Assembly (NCBI GenBank): GCA_005778225.1
Contig: SXPC01000193.1
Span: forward strand, 1 to 40,471
From: Planctomyces sp.
Lineage (GTDB): Bacteria > Planctomycetota > Planctomycetia > Planctomycetales > Planctomycetaceae
DNA: 40,471 nt
Reading direction: 5' to 3'
Part shown: positions 22,163 to 31,837 of the stretch, in pieces
How positions within the stretch are numbered: the stretch's first letter is position 1
Layout: each line of letters opens with the position of its first letter
Notes under the pieces: model-generated
Told to the model about the DNA's origin: nothing
Database searches by the model: none
What the model saw: only the letters and a program-made list of their open reading frames with translations
Translations under genes and position numbers: made by a program

Positions 22163-23158
22163 TTACTTCGCAGCTACTTCTTCGTCAGCACCCTGCTCTT
22201 CGAATTGTTCGATGAACTGGCCCAGGCGTCGGAACTTCTCGTAGCGACGTTTTTGGATCTCGCTGCGTTTCACTTTCGAGAGTTGTTTCAGGCTGTTGAG
22301 GATCGCTTGTTTGAGTGAAGCAGCCGTCGCGCGTTGGTCGCGATGAGCGGCGCCCAGCGGCTCAGGAACGACTTCATCGACGACACCCAGTTTGAGCAGA
22401 TCCTTGCTCGTAAACTTCAGAGCGCGGGCGGCTTTGTCGGCGTGCTTGACGTGCTTCCATAAAATGCCAGCACAGCCTTCCGGACTGATGACTGAGTAAT
22501 ACGCGTACTGCATGATGAGGATGTGGTCGCCCATTCCGATCCCCAGCGCCCCGCCTGAGCCCCCCTCCCCGATCACCGCGCAAACAATTGGCGTATCGAG
22601 TCGAGACATCTCCCGCAGGTTGTAAGCGATCTGGTACGCAACGCCGCGCTCCTCGGCTCCGATCCCCGGATAAGCCCCCGAAGTGTCGATCAGACAGACA
22701 ATCGGCAGATGGTATTTGGCCGCCAACTGCATCTTCTGAAGGGCTTTGCGATAGCCTTCCGGGTGGGCCATGCCGTAATTGTGAGTCGTGCGATCCTTGA
22801 GTGTTCGACCTTTCTGGTGACCGACAAGAAGCACCTTCTGGTCGCCGATCTTCGCAAATCCCGTCAGGATCGCCCGGTCGTCGCCGATGGCGTGATCGCC
22901 GTGGAGTTCGACGAATTCCTCGCACATCAGATCGATGTAGTCCATCGTCTGAGGCCGATCAGGGTGACGGGCCACCTGGACGATGTCCCAGGCGTCGAGA
23001 TTGTTGTAAATCTCCTGCTTCACTTTCAGGATCTCGGACCGCATGCTGCGAATCGCGTCCTGCGTGGCCTGAGTCGGGTTCGCCTGCTGCTCGAGTTCGT
23101 TCAGCTGCTGCTCGAGCGTGTTGATTGGCTTTTCAAACGGAAGCGGATGGTTATTCAT
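22163..23158 (-). CDS. accA: Acetyl-CoA carboxylase carboxyltransferase subunit alpha
   Basis: AccA with AccD transfers the carboxyl group from carboxybiotin to acetyl-CoA, the first committed step of fatty acid synthesis. The 331-aa length is typical. Motifs include QVARHPDRPQTMDYI, GHQKGR, DTSGAYPGIGAEERG, GEGGSGGALGIGMGD and SPEGCAGILWK, the oxyanion and acyl-CoA site elements. I start at MNNHPLPFEKPI (23158), whose next residues match the family. The frame is open to 23233. No accD or accB gene is adjacent. Confidence 0.96.
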   Translation of the reverse strand: MNNHPLPFEKPINTLEQQLNELEQQANPTQATQDAIRSMRSEILKVKQEIYNNLDAWDIVQVARHPDRPQTMDYIDLMCEEFVELHGDHAIGDDRAILTGFAKIGDQKVLLVGHQKGRTLKDRTTHNYGMAHPEGYRKALQKMQLAAKYHLPIVCLIDTSGAYPGIGAEERGVAYQIAYNLREMSRLDTPIVCAVIGEGGSGGALGIGMGDHILIMQYAYYSVISPEGCAGILWKHVKHADKAARALKFTSKDLLKLGVVDEVVPEPLGAAHRDQRATAASLKQAILNSLKQLSKVKRSEIQKRRYEKFRRLGQFIEQFEEQGADEEVAAK

Positions 23159-23302
23159 TTCGAAAAATCTGCCCGACTGGATCAGGACACGCCCAGCGAA
23201 CCGCTCCCTGCGGATCGATCGTACGCGTCGCAACGAGATCGAAAACTGCGCAGTTTATAGCGCATCGATCCATTATACCGATCAAAGCGGGCGGCGGAAG
23301 GC

Positions 23303-24901
23303 TTAAAGGATGTCCGGAAGCTCGTCTGCAAAGGGGAGATCGTCGCTGTTTTTTGCGTCATCTTTCTTCACAAGGCGTGACGGATTCTTGGTTGGCAGCG
23401 ATGAGGAAGACTTTCCAGAAGCCGGGTTTTGGCCAGACGGGGTCGGTTTTCCGGCCTTTTTCGTCGGATCGACAATCATGATATCGTCCAGGCTGGCCTC
23501 TTCCAGGGCGACCGGTTTCGGAGCTTTGGCAGGTGCAGCGGGTGCTGCAGGTCGTTGAGGTTGAGGGGCCGGCGTCCCCTGGGGAGGCATTCCCTGAGGG
23601 GGCATCTGGCCATATCCCGGTGGCATCTGCTGGGGCATTCCAGCGGGAGGATACCCAGGTTGCTGGCCATATCCGGGAGGCGGAAACCCTTGTGGATAAG
23701 GCTGTTGTGGAAATCCTTGTGGAGGGTAACCCGGTGGCGGGTATCCCTGAGGATAACCACCATACTGCGGCATCGGCATATTCGGATAGCCAGGCGGATA
23801 ACCCTGTTGCTGTCCCGGATACCCCTGTGGGGCGGCTGCAACCGGAGTTACGGGTGCGGCAGTTTGGGGGGCAGGGGGCTTCTTGGCAGGTTCGGGAGCC
23901 GTCTTCGCAGCAGCTTTCGGCAGGGAAATGGGGGCAGCGGCAGCTGGTGCACCCCCCTGCTCTGTTCGCAACGCATCGGCGCGGCTGTTGAGTCGGTTGT
24001 CAGTGGACTCCTTGAAGACCTTTAATTCCGCCTCTTGCTTTTCCTTCTGGTGTTCTTCCGGATCAATCTTGAAAATCTTCACATTCCGGAATTCCGACAA
24101 AAGCTCCGTCATCGATTGAGGCCGATTTTGAGGCTTTTTTGCCAGCAGACGCAGGATGAACTGATCGATCTCCGGCGTCAGATTGGAATAGAAGAATGAT
24201 GGCGCCGTCGGCTGCTCCTGGACGTGTTTCAAAAGAAGTTCGTTCGGCGTATTCCCCATGAACGGAGGCTTACCAACCAGGCATTCAAACAGCATGACAC
24301 CAAAGCTGTAAATGTCTGACAAATGGGTCGCATGGAAACGTCGAACAACTTCCGGAGACAAATACGTTCGCGTTCCCTGAATTTTGCTCGTTTTTGAAGA
24401 TATCATTGTCAAGACAGCGTTCGGCTTTGCAGCGGCCAGCGAGAAGTCGATCATCCGAACTTCCCCACCTTTGCTCAGCAGGACGTTGTCGGGCTTGACG
24501 TCGCGATGCAGCCAGCCTTTTTCGTGAATGTGGGCCAGCGCCAGAGCCGAACATTCCGCCAGTCGTCGGAACTTCGAGCGCACGAACGTCAGATCGCTAC
24601 GGATCATGTGCTTCACGTTCGAGGCGGCAAAGTAATCCATGACGTAAAACGCATGCTTACGGGTCTTCTTGTGTGTGTGCATGCGAATGATGTTCGGGTG
24701 GTCGAACATCTTGCAGATTTTGGCTTCCTTGGCGAGAAGGCTTCTCTGCTCTGCCTGCTTGAACGCTTCCGGTAACAGAAGCTTCATGGCATAGCGCTCG
24801 CTGGAGTTCGTATCCACGACCTCCCAGACCTGAGAAACAGCACCGGTCGCGATGCAGTTTTTCAGCTTGTATTCTTCAATCATTAATTCGTCGTCGGACA
24901 C
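23303..24901 (-). CDS. Ser/Thr protein kinase with Pro/Gly/Gln-rich tail
   Basis: The 532-aa cytosolic kinase has a relaxed glycine loop (ATGAVSQVWEV), the ATP lysine K40 (YAMKLL), the catalytic loop HRDVKPDN (D134), a DFG motif changed to DFS (152-154), and a P+1 region with YLSPEVV. After the kinase domain (to about residue 290) comes a charged helical piece. A long low-complexity tail of PQGYPP/GYPPQG repeats follows, then a Ser/Lys-rich end. No membrane segment is evident. The GTG start at 24901 follows AGGAGA at 8 nt; the frame open to 25033 is discounted. Planctomycetes have many such kinases; the substrate is unknown. Confidence 0.88.
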   Translation of the reverse strand: MSDDELMIEEYKLKNCIATGAVSQVWEVVDTNSSERYAMKLLLPEAFKQAEQRSLLAKEAKICKMFDHPNIIRMHTHKKTRKHAFYVMDYFAASNVKHMIRSDLTFVRSKFRRLAECSALALAHIHEKGWLHRDVKPDNVLLSKGGEVRMIDFSLAAAKPNAVLTMISSKTSKIQGTRTYLSPEVVRRFHATHLSDIYSFGVMLFECLVGKPPFMGNTPNELLLKHVQEQPTAPSFFYSNLTPEIDQFILRLLAKKPQNRPQSMTELLSEFRNVKIFKIDPEEHQKEKQEAELKVFKESTDNRLNSRADALRTEQGGAPAAAAPISLPKAAAKTAPEPAKKPPAPQTAAPVTPVAAAPQGYPGQQQGYPPGYPNMPMPQYGGYPQGYPPPGYPPQGFPQQPYPQGFPPPGYGQQPGYPPAGMPQQMPPGYGQMPPQGMPPQGTPAPQPQRPAAPAAPAKAPKPVALEEASLDDIMIVDPTKKAGKPTPSGQNPASGKSSSSLPTKNPSRLVKKDDAKNSDDLPFADELPDIL

Positions 24902-25202
24902 GAAGCAGGTCTCCTGTGAACGGGACGGTTCACATCGATTCGTCGATGATAGTTGAAGATCGAAACAGCAAGGCAGGGGTATGAGCGCCCTCAAGCTGAT
25001 CGATGAATGACAGGGTCGGCCCATGACGATCACGAAGACACGTCTGCGCCACCTTCAGTCTGACCGATGCCACCGCCGGACTCAACAGCAAATGCAGCCC
25101 GCTCGCGATGAGTGAAAAAAAGTTCTCGCAGTCACACGACGTTCGGGACATGTTGACTTCTGGCAACATCCCTGCCCTGACAGCAATTTTAGCGCGACAA
25201 TC
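24902..25202. other. Intergenic region upstream of the kinase
   Basis: There is a small palindrome CATCGATTCGTCGATG near 24932-24947 that could be an operator. Short frames on the minus strand are not convincing. The kinase promoter is expected here. Confidence 0.4.
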
Positions 25203-26264
25203 TTAATTCTCAAAGACCGGTTGTGGAATGGCTTGAACAGCGTTTTGAACCAAGGTCCCGTGAGGAACCGGAACGCTCGTGCTGATGATCAGCAGATCGC
25301 GTTCTGAAAGTGGTCCGCTCAGAAAAGATCGCTCTGGACCAATCGGCCCCAGGACAGTCACAGGCACATCAGTGACGACATTTTCACGCAGAACCTGTAC
25401 CTTCCGCCCCCCTTCCGGGGTATTTGTCAAAACCACATTGGCCGCTTCCATGACAGGATATCGCGGCACCATCGGCGAATACACCGTCTGTCCCGGCGAC
25501 AACTTCCCTTGAGCATTGTCGATGACCAGCTCCGCTGTCGCTGCCGATTCCACCAGGTCCCGCAACGCGGCCTGCTCTTTTGAAAGAGGCAGCACCGACT
25601 GAACCAGCCCGGTGACCTTGACCGATTCGACGGCGATTTCCAGATTCGCTCCCACTTTGACGTTGTTACGGTCGACCGGCATCTGCACGACGAGTTTCTC
25701 CGTATTCCCCATCGACATCAGCGGCTCCCCCGCCTTAACGAACTGCCCCGGTTGCACCAGCACGCGAAACACCGTCCCATCGATCGGAGCCCGCAGCAGC
25801 AGGCTTCGCAGATCGTACTCTGCCACATTCAAGTCCGCTTTGGCGACATCGAGCTCTGAGGCCGCCAGACTCTTGGCTTTCGCATCACTTGAACTTGAAA
25901 CAGCTTCGACTCGCAGTTGAGCAGCCCGCAACGCCGCCTTTGCTTTCTCAAGCACAAAGCTCTGACGCGTCGTATCCAGACGCAGGAGCTCCGTCTGATT
26001 CAAGACCGTTTCGCCCGGCTTGATATTGATGATCTGCACCACCCCATCGACGGGAGCAGAGACATTGATCGACTGAGTTGCTTCCAGAATCAATGGCACT
26101 TGATAACGAGTCGGGTTGATCAACGTGATCGGCTCACGCTTGATGATCAGTTCCTGCCCCCACAAAGTCGAGAACGAACTCAGACACACAACTGCAGCAG
26201 AAACAACACAAGCCCGACGAGCAGCGCGAATCCACGCAGACGAAAACAGTACAGCCAGTTGCAT
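25203..26264 (-). CDS. HlyD-type membrane fusion (periplasmic adaptor) protein
   Basis: The 353-aa product has a signal peptide or anchor (residues 1 to about 36), then a barrel-sandwich (lipoyl-like) half (NVSAPVDGVVQIINIKPGE), a helical hairpin rich in Ala/Lys/Leu (VLEKAKAALRAAQLRVEAVS and onward) and the returning half (LLRAPIDGTVFRVLVQPGQF). Beta-barrel and membrane-proximal parts follow. These proteins bridge an inner-membrane pump with an outer-membrane channel. No transporter gene is adjacent, so its partner is not known. Confidence 0.85.
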   Translation of the reverse strand: MQLAVLFSSAWIRAARRACVVSAAVVCLSSFSTLWGQELIIKREPITLINPTRYQVPLILEATQSINVSAPVDGVVQIINIKPGETVLNQTELLRLDTTRQSFVLEKAKAALRAAQLRVEAVSSSSDAKAKSLAASELDVAKADLNVAEYDLRSLLLRAPIDGTVFRVLVQPGQFVKAGEPLMSMGNTEKLVVQMPVDRNNVKVGANLEIAVESVKVTGLVQSVLPLSKEQAALRDLVESAATAELVIDNAQGKLSPGQTVYSPMVPRYPVMEAANVVLTNTPEGGRKVQVLRENVVTDVPVTVLGPIGPERSFLSGPLSERDLLIISTSVPVPHGTLVQNAVQAIPQPVFEN

Positions 26265-26430
26265 AGTGCGCTTTCCGAGAGATCAGGACGTCCCAGCGAT
26301 ATTCTCATCGCCAGGTTCCAGGAGAAGTGATCGACTTCTGTAGACTAGACCTCTCGTGAGACCACGTCAACTTCCTCATCGGAGTTCAATCATGAAGACT
26401 TTGTGAAGGAGCCTCTGATCCCCGCTGCAT

Positions 26431-27108
26431 TCACGATGAAACGTTGCCGAATGACATCAATTCCCGATAATCAGCGATCCAGTTTAAAACATGCGGACAA
26501 TCGCCGTATTCTTCTCGCGGCGCCATCGGATTCACCACGATGCACTTCATTCCCGCTCGTCGGACCGCTTCGACTCCTGCGATCGAGTCTTCAAACGCCA
26601 CACAGCTTTCCGGTTCAACGCCAAGCCTCTCAGCTGCCACTAGATAAACTTCTGGATGCGGCTTCCCATGGGTCACGTCTTCGCTCCCGACCAGCACATC
26701 AAAGTAAGACCGAATTTTCAACCCGTCGACAGTATAGGCAATGTTCGTCGCATCCCCGGCGGTGGCAATCGCGAGCGGCAACGACTGTTGTCTGGCCCAA
26801 CTCAAAAATTCTTCCAACCCCGGCAATGACGACAAATGCGGCTGGTAGAGTTCCCGATAAATCGCCTCCTTGCGTTCCCCCTGCAGGAACTGCTCTTCCG
26901 CAGTGGCCTCAGGAAACAGACGTCGCATGATCTCGCTAATCGTGCCATGCGTCAGCGCGAGTAGCTCTTCTTCGGAGTGAGACAGCCCTTCTCGCTTCGC
27001 CCATATCCCCCAGCTGCGAATGTGGTACGGAATGTTATCGGTCACAGTCCCATCCATGTCGAAGAGGAGAGCTTTCGTAGTGACCAGATCGAATGGGGGA
27101 CTCTGCAT
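26431..27108 (-). CDS. HAD-superfamily phosphatase, beta-phosphoglucomutase-like
   Basis: The 225-aa product has HAD motif I FDMDGTVTD (nucleophile D17, acid/base D19), a helical cap (residues about 25-90), motif II in AIATAGD, motif III lysine in GKPHPEVY and motif IV FEDSIAGVEA. This is subfamily IA with the PGMB/phosphatase pattern; the likely substrates are sugar phosphates. The true substrate cannot be read from the sequence. The gene is followed by a repeat-free gap and preceded by the inverted repeat element at 27122. Confidence 0.88.
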   Translation of the reverse strand: MQSPPFDLVTTKALLFDMDGTVTDNIPYHIRSWGIWAKREGLSHSEEELLALTHGTISEIMRRLFPEATAEEQFLQGERKEAIYRELYQPHLSSLPGLEEFLSWARQQSLPLAIATAGDATNIAYTVDGLKIRSYFDVLVGSEDVTHGKPHPEVYLVAAERLGVEPESCVAFEDSIAGVEAVRRAGMKCIVVNPMAPREEYGDCPHVLNWIADYRELMSFGNVSS

Positions 27109-27121
27109 GGGATTTTTTCAG

Positions 27122-27247
27122 ATGTAGGGTGCTGGTGAGGCGCTCTGTAGGATAAACAGAGTGAACCGCACCAAATGTGGTTACGAACGGTGTTTGGTCG
27201 TTGGATGCGTATTTGGTGCGGTTCGAAGACTCACCAGCACCCTACAT
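27122..27247. mobile_element. 126-bp MITE-like element, GTAGGGTGCTGGTGAG family
   Basis: ATGTAGGGTGCTGGTGAG (27122-27139) and its exact reverse complement (27230-27247) form the ends. Inside, ACCGCACCAAAT and its complement ATTTGGTGCGGT form a second inverted pair. This is the only copy in the window that keeps both ends; those at 4274 and 31773 are half-elements. Confidence 0.85.
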
Positions 27248-27271
27248 TTTCCATGTCACAGTTTCGTTTCT

Positions 27272-28405
27272 CTACTTCACCTTCTTAAACACCAGCACCT
27301 GATACCCCCCAATACTCTCCGCTTCCGTATGCTCCATCGATTCCGGCAGGTTCTCGGTGTACCAGTTCGGAGCCTTCGTCACGAGCAACAGCTTCCCCTT
27401 CTTCTTCAGGGCACGGTTCGAGACTTCCAGGAAAATCTCTGCGATCCGGTAATTGGAAAAGTAGGGTGGATTCGCCAGCACGAGATCGAATGTGCCTGCT
27501 TTCACAGACGCCCCGGTGCTGTCGAGCTCGCAGGTGTATTCGGTCAGCCCTGCTCTTTGTGCATTCAACAGACTGCACTGTACTGCGCGTGGATTCGAAT
27601 CAACCGCATGCACGCTGACTCCCTCAGCCGAGAGTCCCGCTGCGATCCCGACGGCCCCTCCCCCACAGCCTACATCGAGGACGTTCATACCAACCTGCAC
27701 GTCCATCGCCTTGATAAGCGCTCTCGCACCACCATCGACCTGTCGGTGACTGAAGACCCCGGGCTTGGTCATCAAAGTGACCAGCGTCTCTCCCAGACGA
27801 AACGCGGACTCAGCCGAGTGATCCTTGACCTTCTTGACGGTCCCCTTCTTCTTCGCCTGATAGACGACTCCCTTCTTCCCAACGACGAGCCGGGTCACCT
27901 TCTCGAAGTATTTCTTCATCTCTTCGTGCAGCCAGTGATCTCGGTATTGATCAACCGCCGTCACCATCTCGCCCCCTTCACGCAGCGACAAAAACGCCTG
28001 CTGCATAACATCTCGGGTGAACTCCTTGTCCCCTTTGGCATTGAGCGGCTGGCAGACCAGATCGAAACCCGTTTGAGGCAGATCGGCTTGGCAGACCAAC
28101 TCCACCCGTCCTGCATTCGCCTGATGAAACGGAGCCGACTCGGTCATTTGATAATGATCGAAAAATGCGAGTGTCACGTGACGATCCGGATTCAGGTTCG
28201 CCAGGATATCCGCCATCTGCCCACGCCCCTGCGTCGTGCACAGCACCTTCGCCCCTTCCAGATTCGGAGCATGCGCCATCAGCAACTCCTCCGACGGACG
28301 AGGAGGCGGAAGACGAACTTCCTTGATGTCAACCGGCTTCGATTTGCGACGCAGTTTGTTACCTGGCAAGTCAGTACCCTCGTTCTTCAAATTTCGTTTT
28401 GCCAC
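27272..28405 (-). CDS. Class I methyltransferase, RsmC/RlmG-like
   Basis: The 377-aa product has a degenerate N-terminal methyltransferase-like domain (residues about 35-190) and a functional MTS-type C-terminal domain. The latter has SAM motif I VLDVGCGGGAVGIAAG, the acidic VHAVDSN, and the catalytic LANPPYF, the NPPY-type motif of enzymes that methylate an exocyclic amino group of guanine or adenine in rRNA or protein. The two-domain layout matches RsmC (m2G1207 of 16S rRNA) and RlmG. Which of the two cannot be settled by eye. Confidence 0.85.
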   Translation of the reverse strand: MAKRNLKNEGTDLPGNKLRRKSKPVDIKEVRLPPPRPSEELLMAHAPNLEGAKVLCTTQGRGQMADILANLNPDRHVTLAFFDHYQMTESAPFHQANAGRVELVCQADLPQTGFDLVCQPLNAKGDKEFTRDVMQQAFLSLREGGEMVTAVDQYRDHWLHEEMKKYFEKVTRLVVGKKGVVYQAKKKGTVKKVKDHSAESAFRLGETLVTLMTKPGVFSHRQVDGGARALIKAMDVQVGMNVLDVGCGGGAVGIAAGLSAEGVSVHAVDSNPRAVQCSLLNAQRAGLTEYTCELDSTGASVKAGTFDLVLANPPYFSNYRIAEIFLEVSNRALKKKGKLLLVTKAPNWYTENLPESMEHTEAESIGGYQVLVFKKVK

Positions 28406-28552
28406 AGAGTTTTCATGCGGCTGGATGTCTCGGAAAATAAGAATTTAGCCACAGAGGGCACAGAGATCACAGAGGGCCAGATGAGGTTCGATTTACTGGC
28501 ATTATGATTTGTTCTGCTCTCTGAGGCCTCTGTGTTCTCTGTGTCAAAATTG
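28400..28552. repeat. CACAGAG-type inverted repeats
   Basis: GCCACAGAGGGCACAGAG (28448 on) and its partial inverse CTCTGTGTTCTCTGTG (to about 28547) bracket a short spacer. A related CCACAGAG lies at 28400. The same family appears at the window end (40323-40422). This fills most of the gap between the two methyltransferase genes. Confidence 0.7.
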
Positions 28553-28622
28553 ATTTTCTCTGCGTCAATCTGTGTTCATCTGCGGTTCAAACTCTTCTCC
28601 GCGTGCTCTGCGTTCCAGTCTC

Positions 28623-29816
28623 TTACAACACCCGGCAGATCAGGCACTTCAGATAATTACTCTCCGGGCAGTTCGCAGAGACGGCATGATCCCATGTATG
28701 CCCGCGTGCTTCGAGGATCTGAATCGTCCGACCTGACTGCGTCGCTGCCGTCGCGATCAACTGCTGGAACATCTCCATCGAGACATGCCCCGAGCAACTG
28801 CAGGTCGTCAGGATGCCACCGGCTGGGAGTAGTTTCAGTCCCGCCAGATTGAGCTTGAGATACCCCTTCATCCCCCGCTCGATCCCGCCACGGCTGGATA
28901 CCATCTTCGGCGGGTCCAGAATCACCGTCGGAAAGGATCTCCCCTGCTCTCCCAGTTGTGTCAAAACTTCGAGAGCTTTGCCACGCAGTGTCGTCACGCG
29001 ATCTGCGAGCCCATTGAGTTCCGCATTGCGTCGTGTCAATTCGAGCGCCGGCTCCGACGAATCCACGCTCAGCACCGTCGTCGCTTTCCCATGCTTGAGA
29101 GCATTCAGGCCGAACCCGCCCGAATAGCAGAATGCATCGAGGACTTCGCCCCCATCAACGTAGCGGGCTGTCGCGAGTCGATTGTCCCGTTGATCACAAT
29201 AGAACCCCGTCTTCTGCCCTTCCGCAAGATCGACATGATAACGCAGATCATTCTCACTGACGATAATCGACGCCGGCTTCTCCCCCGCCAGCAACTGCTC
29301 GCTCGCTTCGATCCCCTCGGCTTCGTTGATCCCTGCATCACACTTCAGCCAGATCCCCTTCGGCTTGACCAGATCCACCAGCGCCTCTTTGATGAAGTCG
29401 AGTCGACGAAAGAACGCCAGACTCGTCACCTGCAGCGAAAGGAACCCATCGTAATAATCAACCGTAATCCCCGGCAGACTGTCCCCTTCACTATTTACCA
29501 GTCGGCAGACCGCCCCCGCCCCATCGAGATCGAGAAACCGACGTCGCAAATCGACCGCATGCGACAGACGAGTCCGAATGAGAGAGGCATCAATCGCCTC
29601 TTCCAGATTCCAAGTCACCAGCCGTACGCGAATATTGCTGTTCGGATTGTAAAGCCCTCGTGCGATCCCCTGCCCTTCCGCAGAGACCACCAGCACTTCC
29701 TGCCCCGCTTGAGGCTTCCCCTCAACGCGCTGGATCGCCCCTTCGAACACCCAGGGATGACGCGAAAAAAACGGCAACGCCTTCCGAGGCTTGATAAACA
29801 CACGCGTCAAAGTCAT
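28623..29816 (-). CDS. rlmI: 23S rRNA (cytosine-5-)-methyltransferase RlmI-like
   Basis: RlmI makes m5C1962 of 23S rRNA. The 397-aa protein has an N-terminal PUA domain (KPRKALPFFSRHPWVFEGAI onward), a middle EEHEE-like domain, and the SAM domain (VLDAFCYSGGFGL; SVDSSEPALELTRRN). The family-specific GQKTGFYCDQRDNR, the DPPK motif (residues about 305) and TCSCSGHV containing the catalytic cysteine region are all present. Length matches E. coli RlmI (396 aa). Confidence 0.93.
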   Translation of the reverse strand: MTLTRVFIKPRKALPFFSRHPWVFEGAIQRVEGKPQAGQEVLVVSAEGQGIARGLYNPNSNIRVRLVTWNLEEAIDASLIRTRLSHAVDLRRRFLDLDGAGAVCRLVNSEGDSLPGITVDYYDGFLSLQVTSLAFFRRLDFIKEALVDLVKPKGIWLKCDAGINEAEGIEASEQLLAGEKPASIIVSENDLRYHVDLAEGQKTGFYCDQRDNRLATARYVDGGEVLDAFCYSGGFGLNALKHGKATTVLSVDSSEPALELTRRNAELNGLADRVTTLRGKALEVLTQLGEQGRSFPTVILDPPKMVSSRGGIERGMKGYLKLNLAGLKLLPAGGILTTCSCSGHVSMEMFQQLIATAATQSGRTIQILEARGHTWDHAVSANCPESNYLKCLICRVL

Positions 29817-29830
29817 GGAGATTTACCTGT

Positions 29831-29880
29831 TCCTTCTCCCCCGGGGAGAAGGTGGCCGAGTCTTCGAGGTCGGATGAGGG
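29831..29880. repeat. CTTCTCCCC...GGATGAGGG repeat copy
   Basis: CCTTCTCCCCCGGGGAGAAG followed by a spacer and CGGATGAGGG, the same element as at 4351, 34636 and 39218. A further repeat-like stretch (GCCTTCGTGGTGAA, related to the CACAGAG family) lies near 30002. Confidence 0.85.
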
Positions 29881-30026
29881 ACTTCTGCAAGCGATTGAAA
29901 TATCTTTGAACGCTTTTTTGATCTTTGACTTCAGCAAGTATCAAAATGAAGTTCGCACCATCCGCGTATAATTTCTTCGTGACTCTTAGTGCCCTTTGAG
30001 CCTTCGTGGTGAACTTTCTGCGGCTG

Positions 30027-30488
30027 CTACCGAGCCCCCTGGCGTGACTCAACTTCTTCCACATACGCCAGCAGACGATCCCGCTCACTCTCCAAATGAC
30101 GCACCTTCAGCAGCGACTTCACCCGCGTTACCAGTTCCAGACGATGGACCGGCTTGGTCAGAAAGTCATCCGCCCCCGCTTCGACCGCCCGCTCAATGTC
30201 GCCGGTGTCTTTCAACGCCGTCACCATCAGGATGAGGATCTTCGAGGTCTTGGGATTCTGCTTGAGTTGCTGACAGACTTCATAGCCCGACAGCTTCGGC
30301 ATCATGATGTCGAGCACAATCAAGTCCGGCTGGAACGACTCGACCTTCGTCAGCGTGTCCTTGCCATCGTGAGCCATCTCAATTTGATGATCTTCACCCG
30401 ACAGATACGCATCGATCAATTCGCAGTTCTGATGATTATCATCCGCGATGAGGATCTTGCCCGTCGTTGTCAGTGAGTCGCTCGGCAT
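30027..30488 (-). CDS. Stand-alone response regulator (REC domain)
   Basis: The 153-aa product is a receiver domain with the acid pair D16/D17, phosphoacceptor D60 in IVLDIMMPK, T90 and K112 in TKPVH. A short coiled extension follows (LKVRHLESERDRLLAYVEEV) and no output domain. It would signal by protein contact or couple to a kinase elsewhere. No histidine kinase gene is adjacent. Confidence 0.92.
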   Translation of the reverse strand: MPSDSLTTTGKILIADDNHQNCELIDAYLSGEDHQIEMAHDGKDTLTKVESFQPDLIVLDIMMPKLSGYEVCQQLKQNPKTSKILILMVTALKDTGDIERAVEAGADDFLTKPVHRLELVTRVKSLLKVRHLESERDRLLAYVEEVESRQGAR

Positions 30489-30679
30489 CAGTCAGTCTCA
30501 GTTATTAGCCCCGGTGTTTTATTCTTTCTCCCGTGGAAGGAAGAAAGAGATCCCCGCTGAGTGCACACAACGGAAATTACCAATCAAGATGATACCCAAG
30601 CCAGCCAATTTTGGAACTGAAAGACGCAAAATTATGCCACCACTGCTCTTCCGCCTGCCACCATACACCTTCCACCCAC

Positions 30680-31756
30680 CTAATTCCCAGCCAACCCGAG
30701 ATCCTCATACAGCGCCGTCAGCAACTCCCGGAACCGCCGCTGATGCTGCCCCTCCCCTGCCCTGCCATTCGCAATAACCGCTGCGGCGAGGTTGTACCTC
30801 GGGTCTGCAAACCCCATCGACGACTGCGAGCCGCCATGCCCAAATGCCGCTTCCGAAGCATGTCGCCCAAACCCATAGGGCACCGTCTCGACCCCATACT
30901 GGTTCGAATCAAGAATAAACCCATACCCGTAATCGACCTTATGCTGCAAAGTCTGGTCGAACGTCTCACCCCGATGACGCGATAAGACATTGTTCAACGT
31001 CCCGTGCGAGATGACCCCCGGATGCCCATCGAGAATATCGAGCAGGTGCTGATAAAACCTCGCCAGATCCGCTGCAGGGCCTCGCAGTGATGACCCCGGT
31101 GCCACATGATCTTTCGCCAGTCGCGCCGTGTAGGGACTCACCTGCATCTGCCCACCGACCCGGTCATACAGAGGTGCGAAATCAACCTCCCCACTCCCCC
31201 GCACCGACGTCCCCGTCATCCCCACCGGCTCAAAAATCTCCTCCTTCAAATACATCTCCAGATCACGCCCCGAAACCCGCTGAATCACATCTCCGAGCAA
31301 AAACCAGCTCGCAACTGGGTCATACCCGGCATCCTTCCCGACCGTCCACCCCTCCCGCGCCGGCTGCTCACTGATACTCCGAATGATGTCGTCCCAAGAC
31401 GTCGTCGACCAGTCCACATCGACAGGCGATAACCCCGCTGTATGTGTCAACAAATTCCCAATCGTGATCCCCTCTTTTCCCCCCTGCCCGAACTCCGCGA
31501 TGTATTTCGACACCACATCATCAAACGAGATCTTCCCCGCATTCACCAGCGTCGCGATCGCCACCGCCGTCACCGGCTTCCCCGCCGACAACCACGGAAT
31601 CGCCATCTCCGACGTCAACGCCACCCCCGGCTCAGCCTCCCCCACTGCTAACGTCTCTACCTGCCCATCGAGCACCAAAGACACCTGCACCCCCAGATGC
31701 AACTTCCGCTCAATCCCAGCTTCGATGACTGCCACAGTACGCGTTAGTTGGTGCAT
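30680..31756 (-). CDS. Beta-lactamase-fold serine hydrolase (class C-like esterase)
   Basis: The 358-aa product has the SxxK motif SAGK (S57, K60), a YDP motif corresponding to the YxN triad member and a C-terminal HGG in FGHGGSQSS. LLTHTAGL is also typical of the family. There is no evident signal peptide, so it is probably a cytosolic esterase or peptidase rather than a drug-resistance beta-lactamase. Confidence 0.85.
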   Translation of the reverse strand: MHQLTRTVAVIEAGIERKLHLGVQVSLVLDGQVETLAVGEAEPGVALTSEMAIPWLSAGKPVTAVAIATLVNAGKISFDDVVSKYIAEFGQGGKEGITIGNLLTHTAGLSPVDVDWSTTSWDDIIRSISEQPAREGWTVGKDAGYDPVASWFLLGDVIQRVSGRDLEMYLKEEIFEPVGMTGTSVRGSGEVDFAPLYDRVGGQMQVSPYTARLAKDHVAPGSSLRGPAADLARFYQHLLDILDGHPGVISHGTLNNVLSRHRGETFDQTLQHKVDYGYGFILDSNQYGVETVPYGFGRHASEAAFGHGGSQSSMGFADPRYNLAAAVIANGRAGEGQHQRRFRELLTALYEDLGLAGN

Positions 31757-31772
31757 GAATCGTCAATTCAAA

Positions 31773-31809
31773 TGTAGGGTGCTGGTGAGTCTTCGAACCG
31801 CACCAAATG
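31773..31809. repeat. GTAGGGTGCTGGTGAG-family half-element
   Basis: TGTAGGGTGCTGGTGAGT followed by TTCGAACCGCACCAAATG, between the hydrolase start and the hisD end. See the full element at 27122. Confidence 0.8.
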
Positions 31810-31837
31810 GACTTTATCATTTACATAACTTCGGCAT

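Noticed and set aside
27161-28507. Long plus-strand frame (448 codons)
   Set aside because: It is antisense to a clear methyltransferase gene and is His/Arg-rich, a typical shadow frame of GC-rich DNA.
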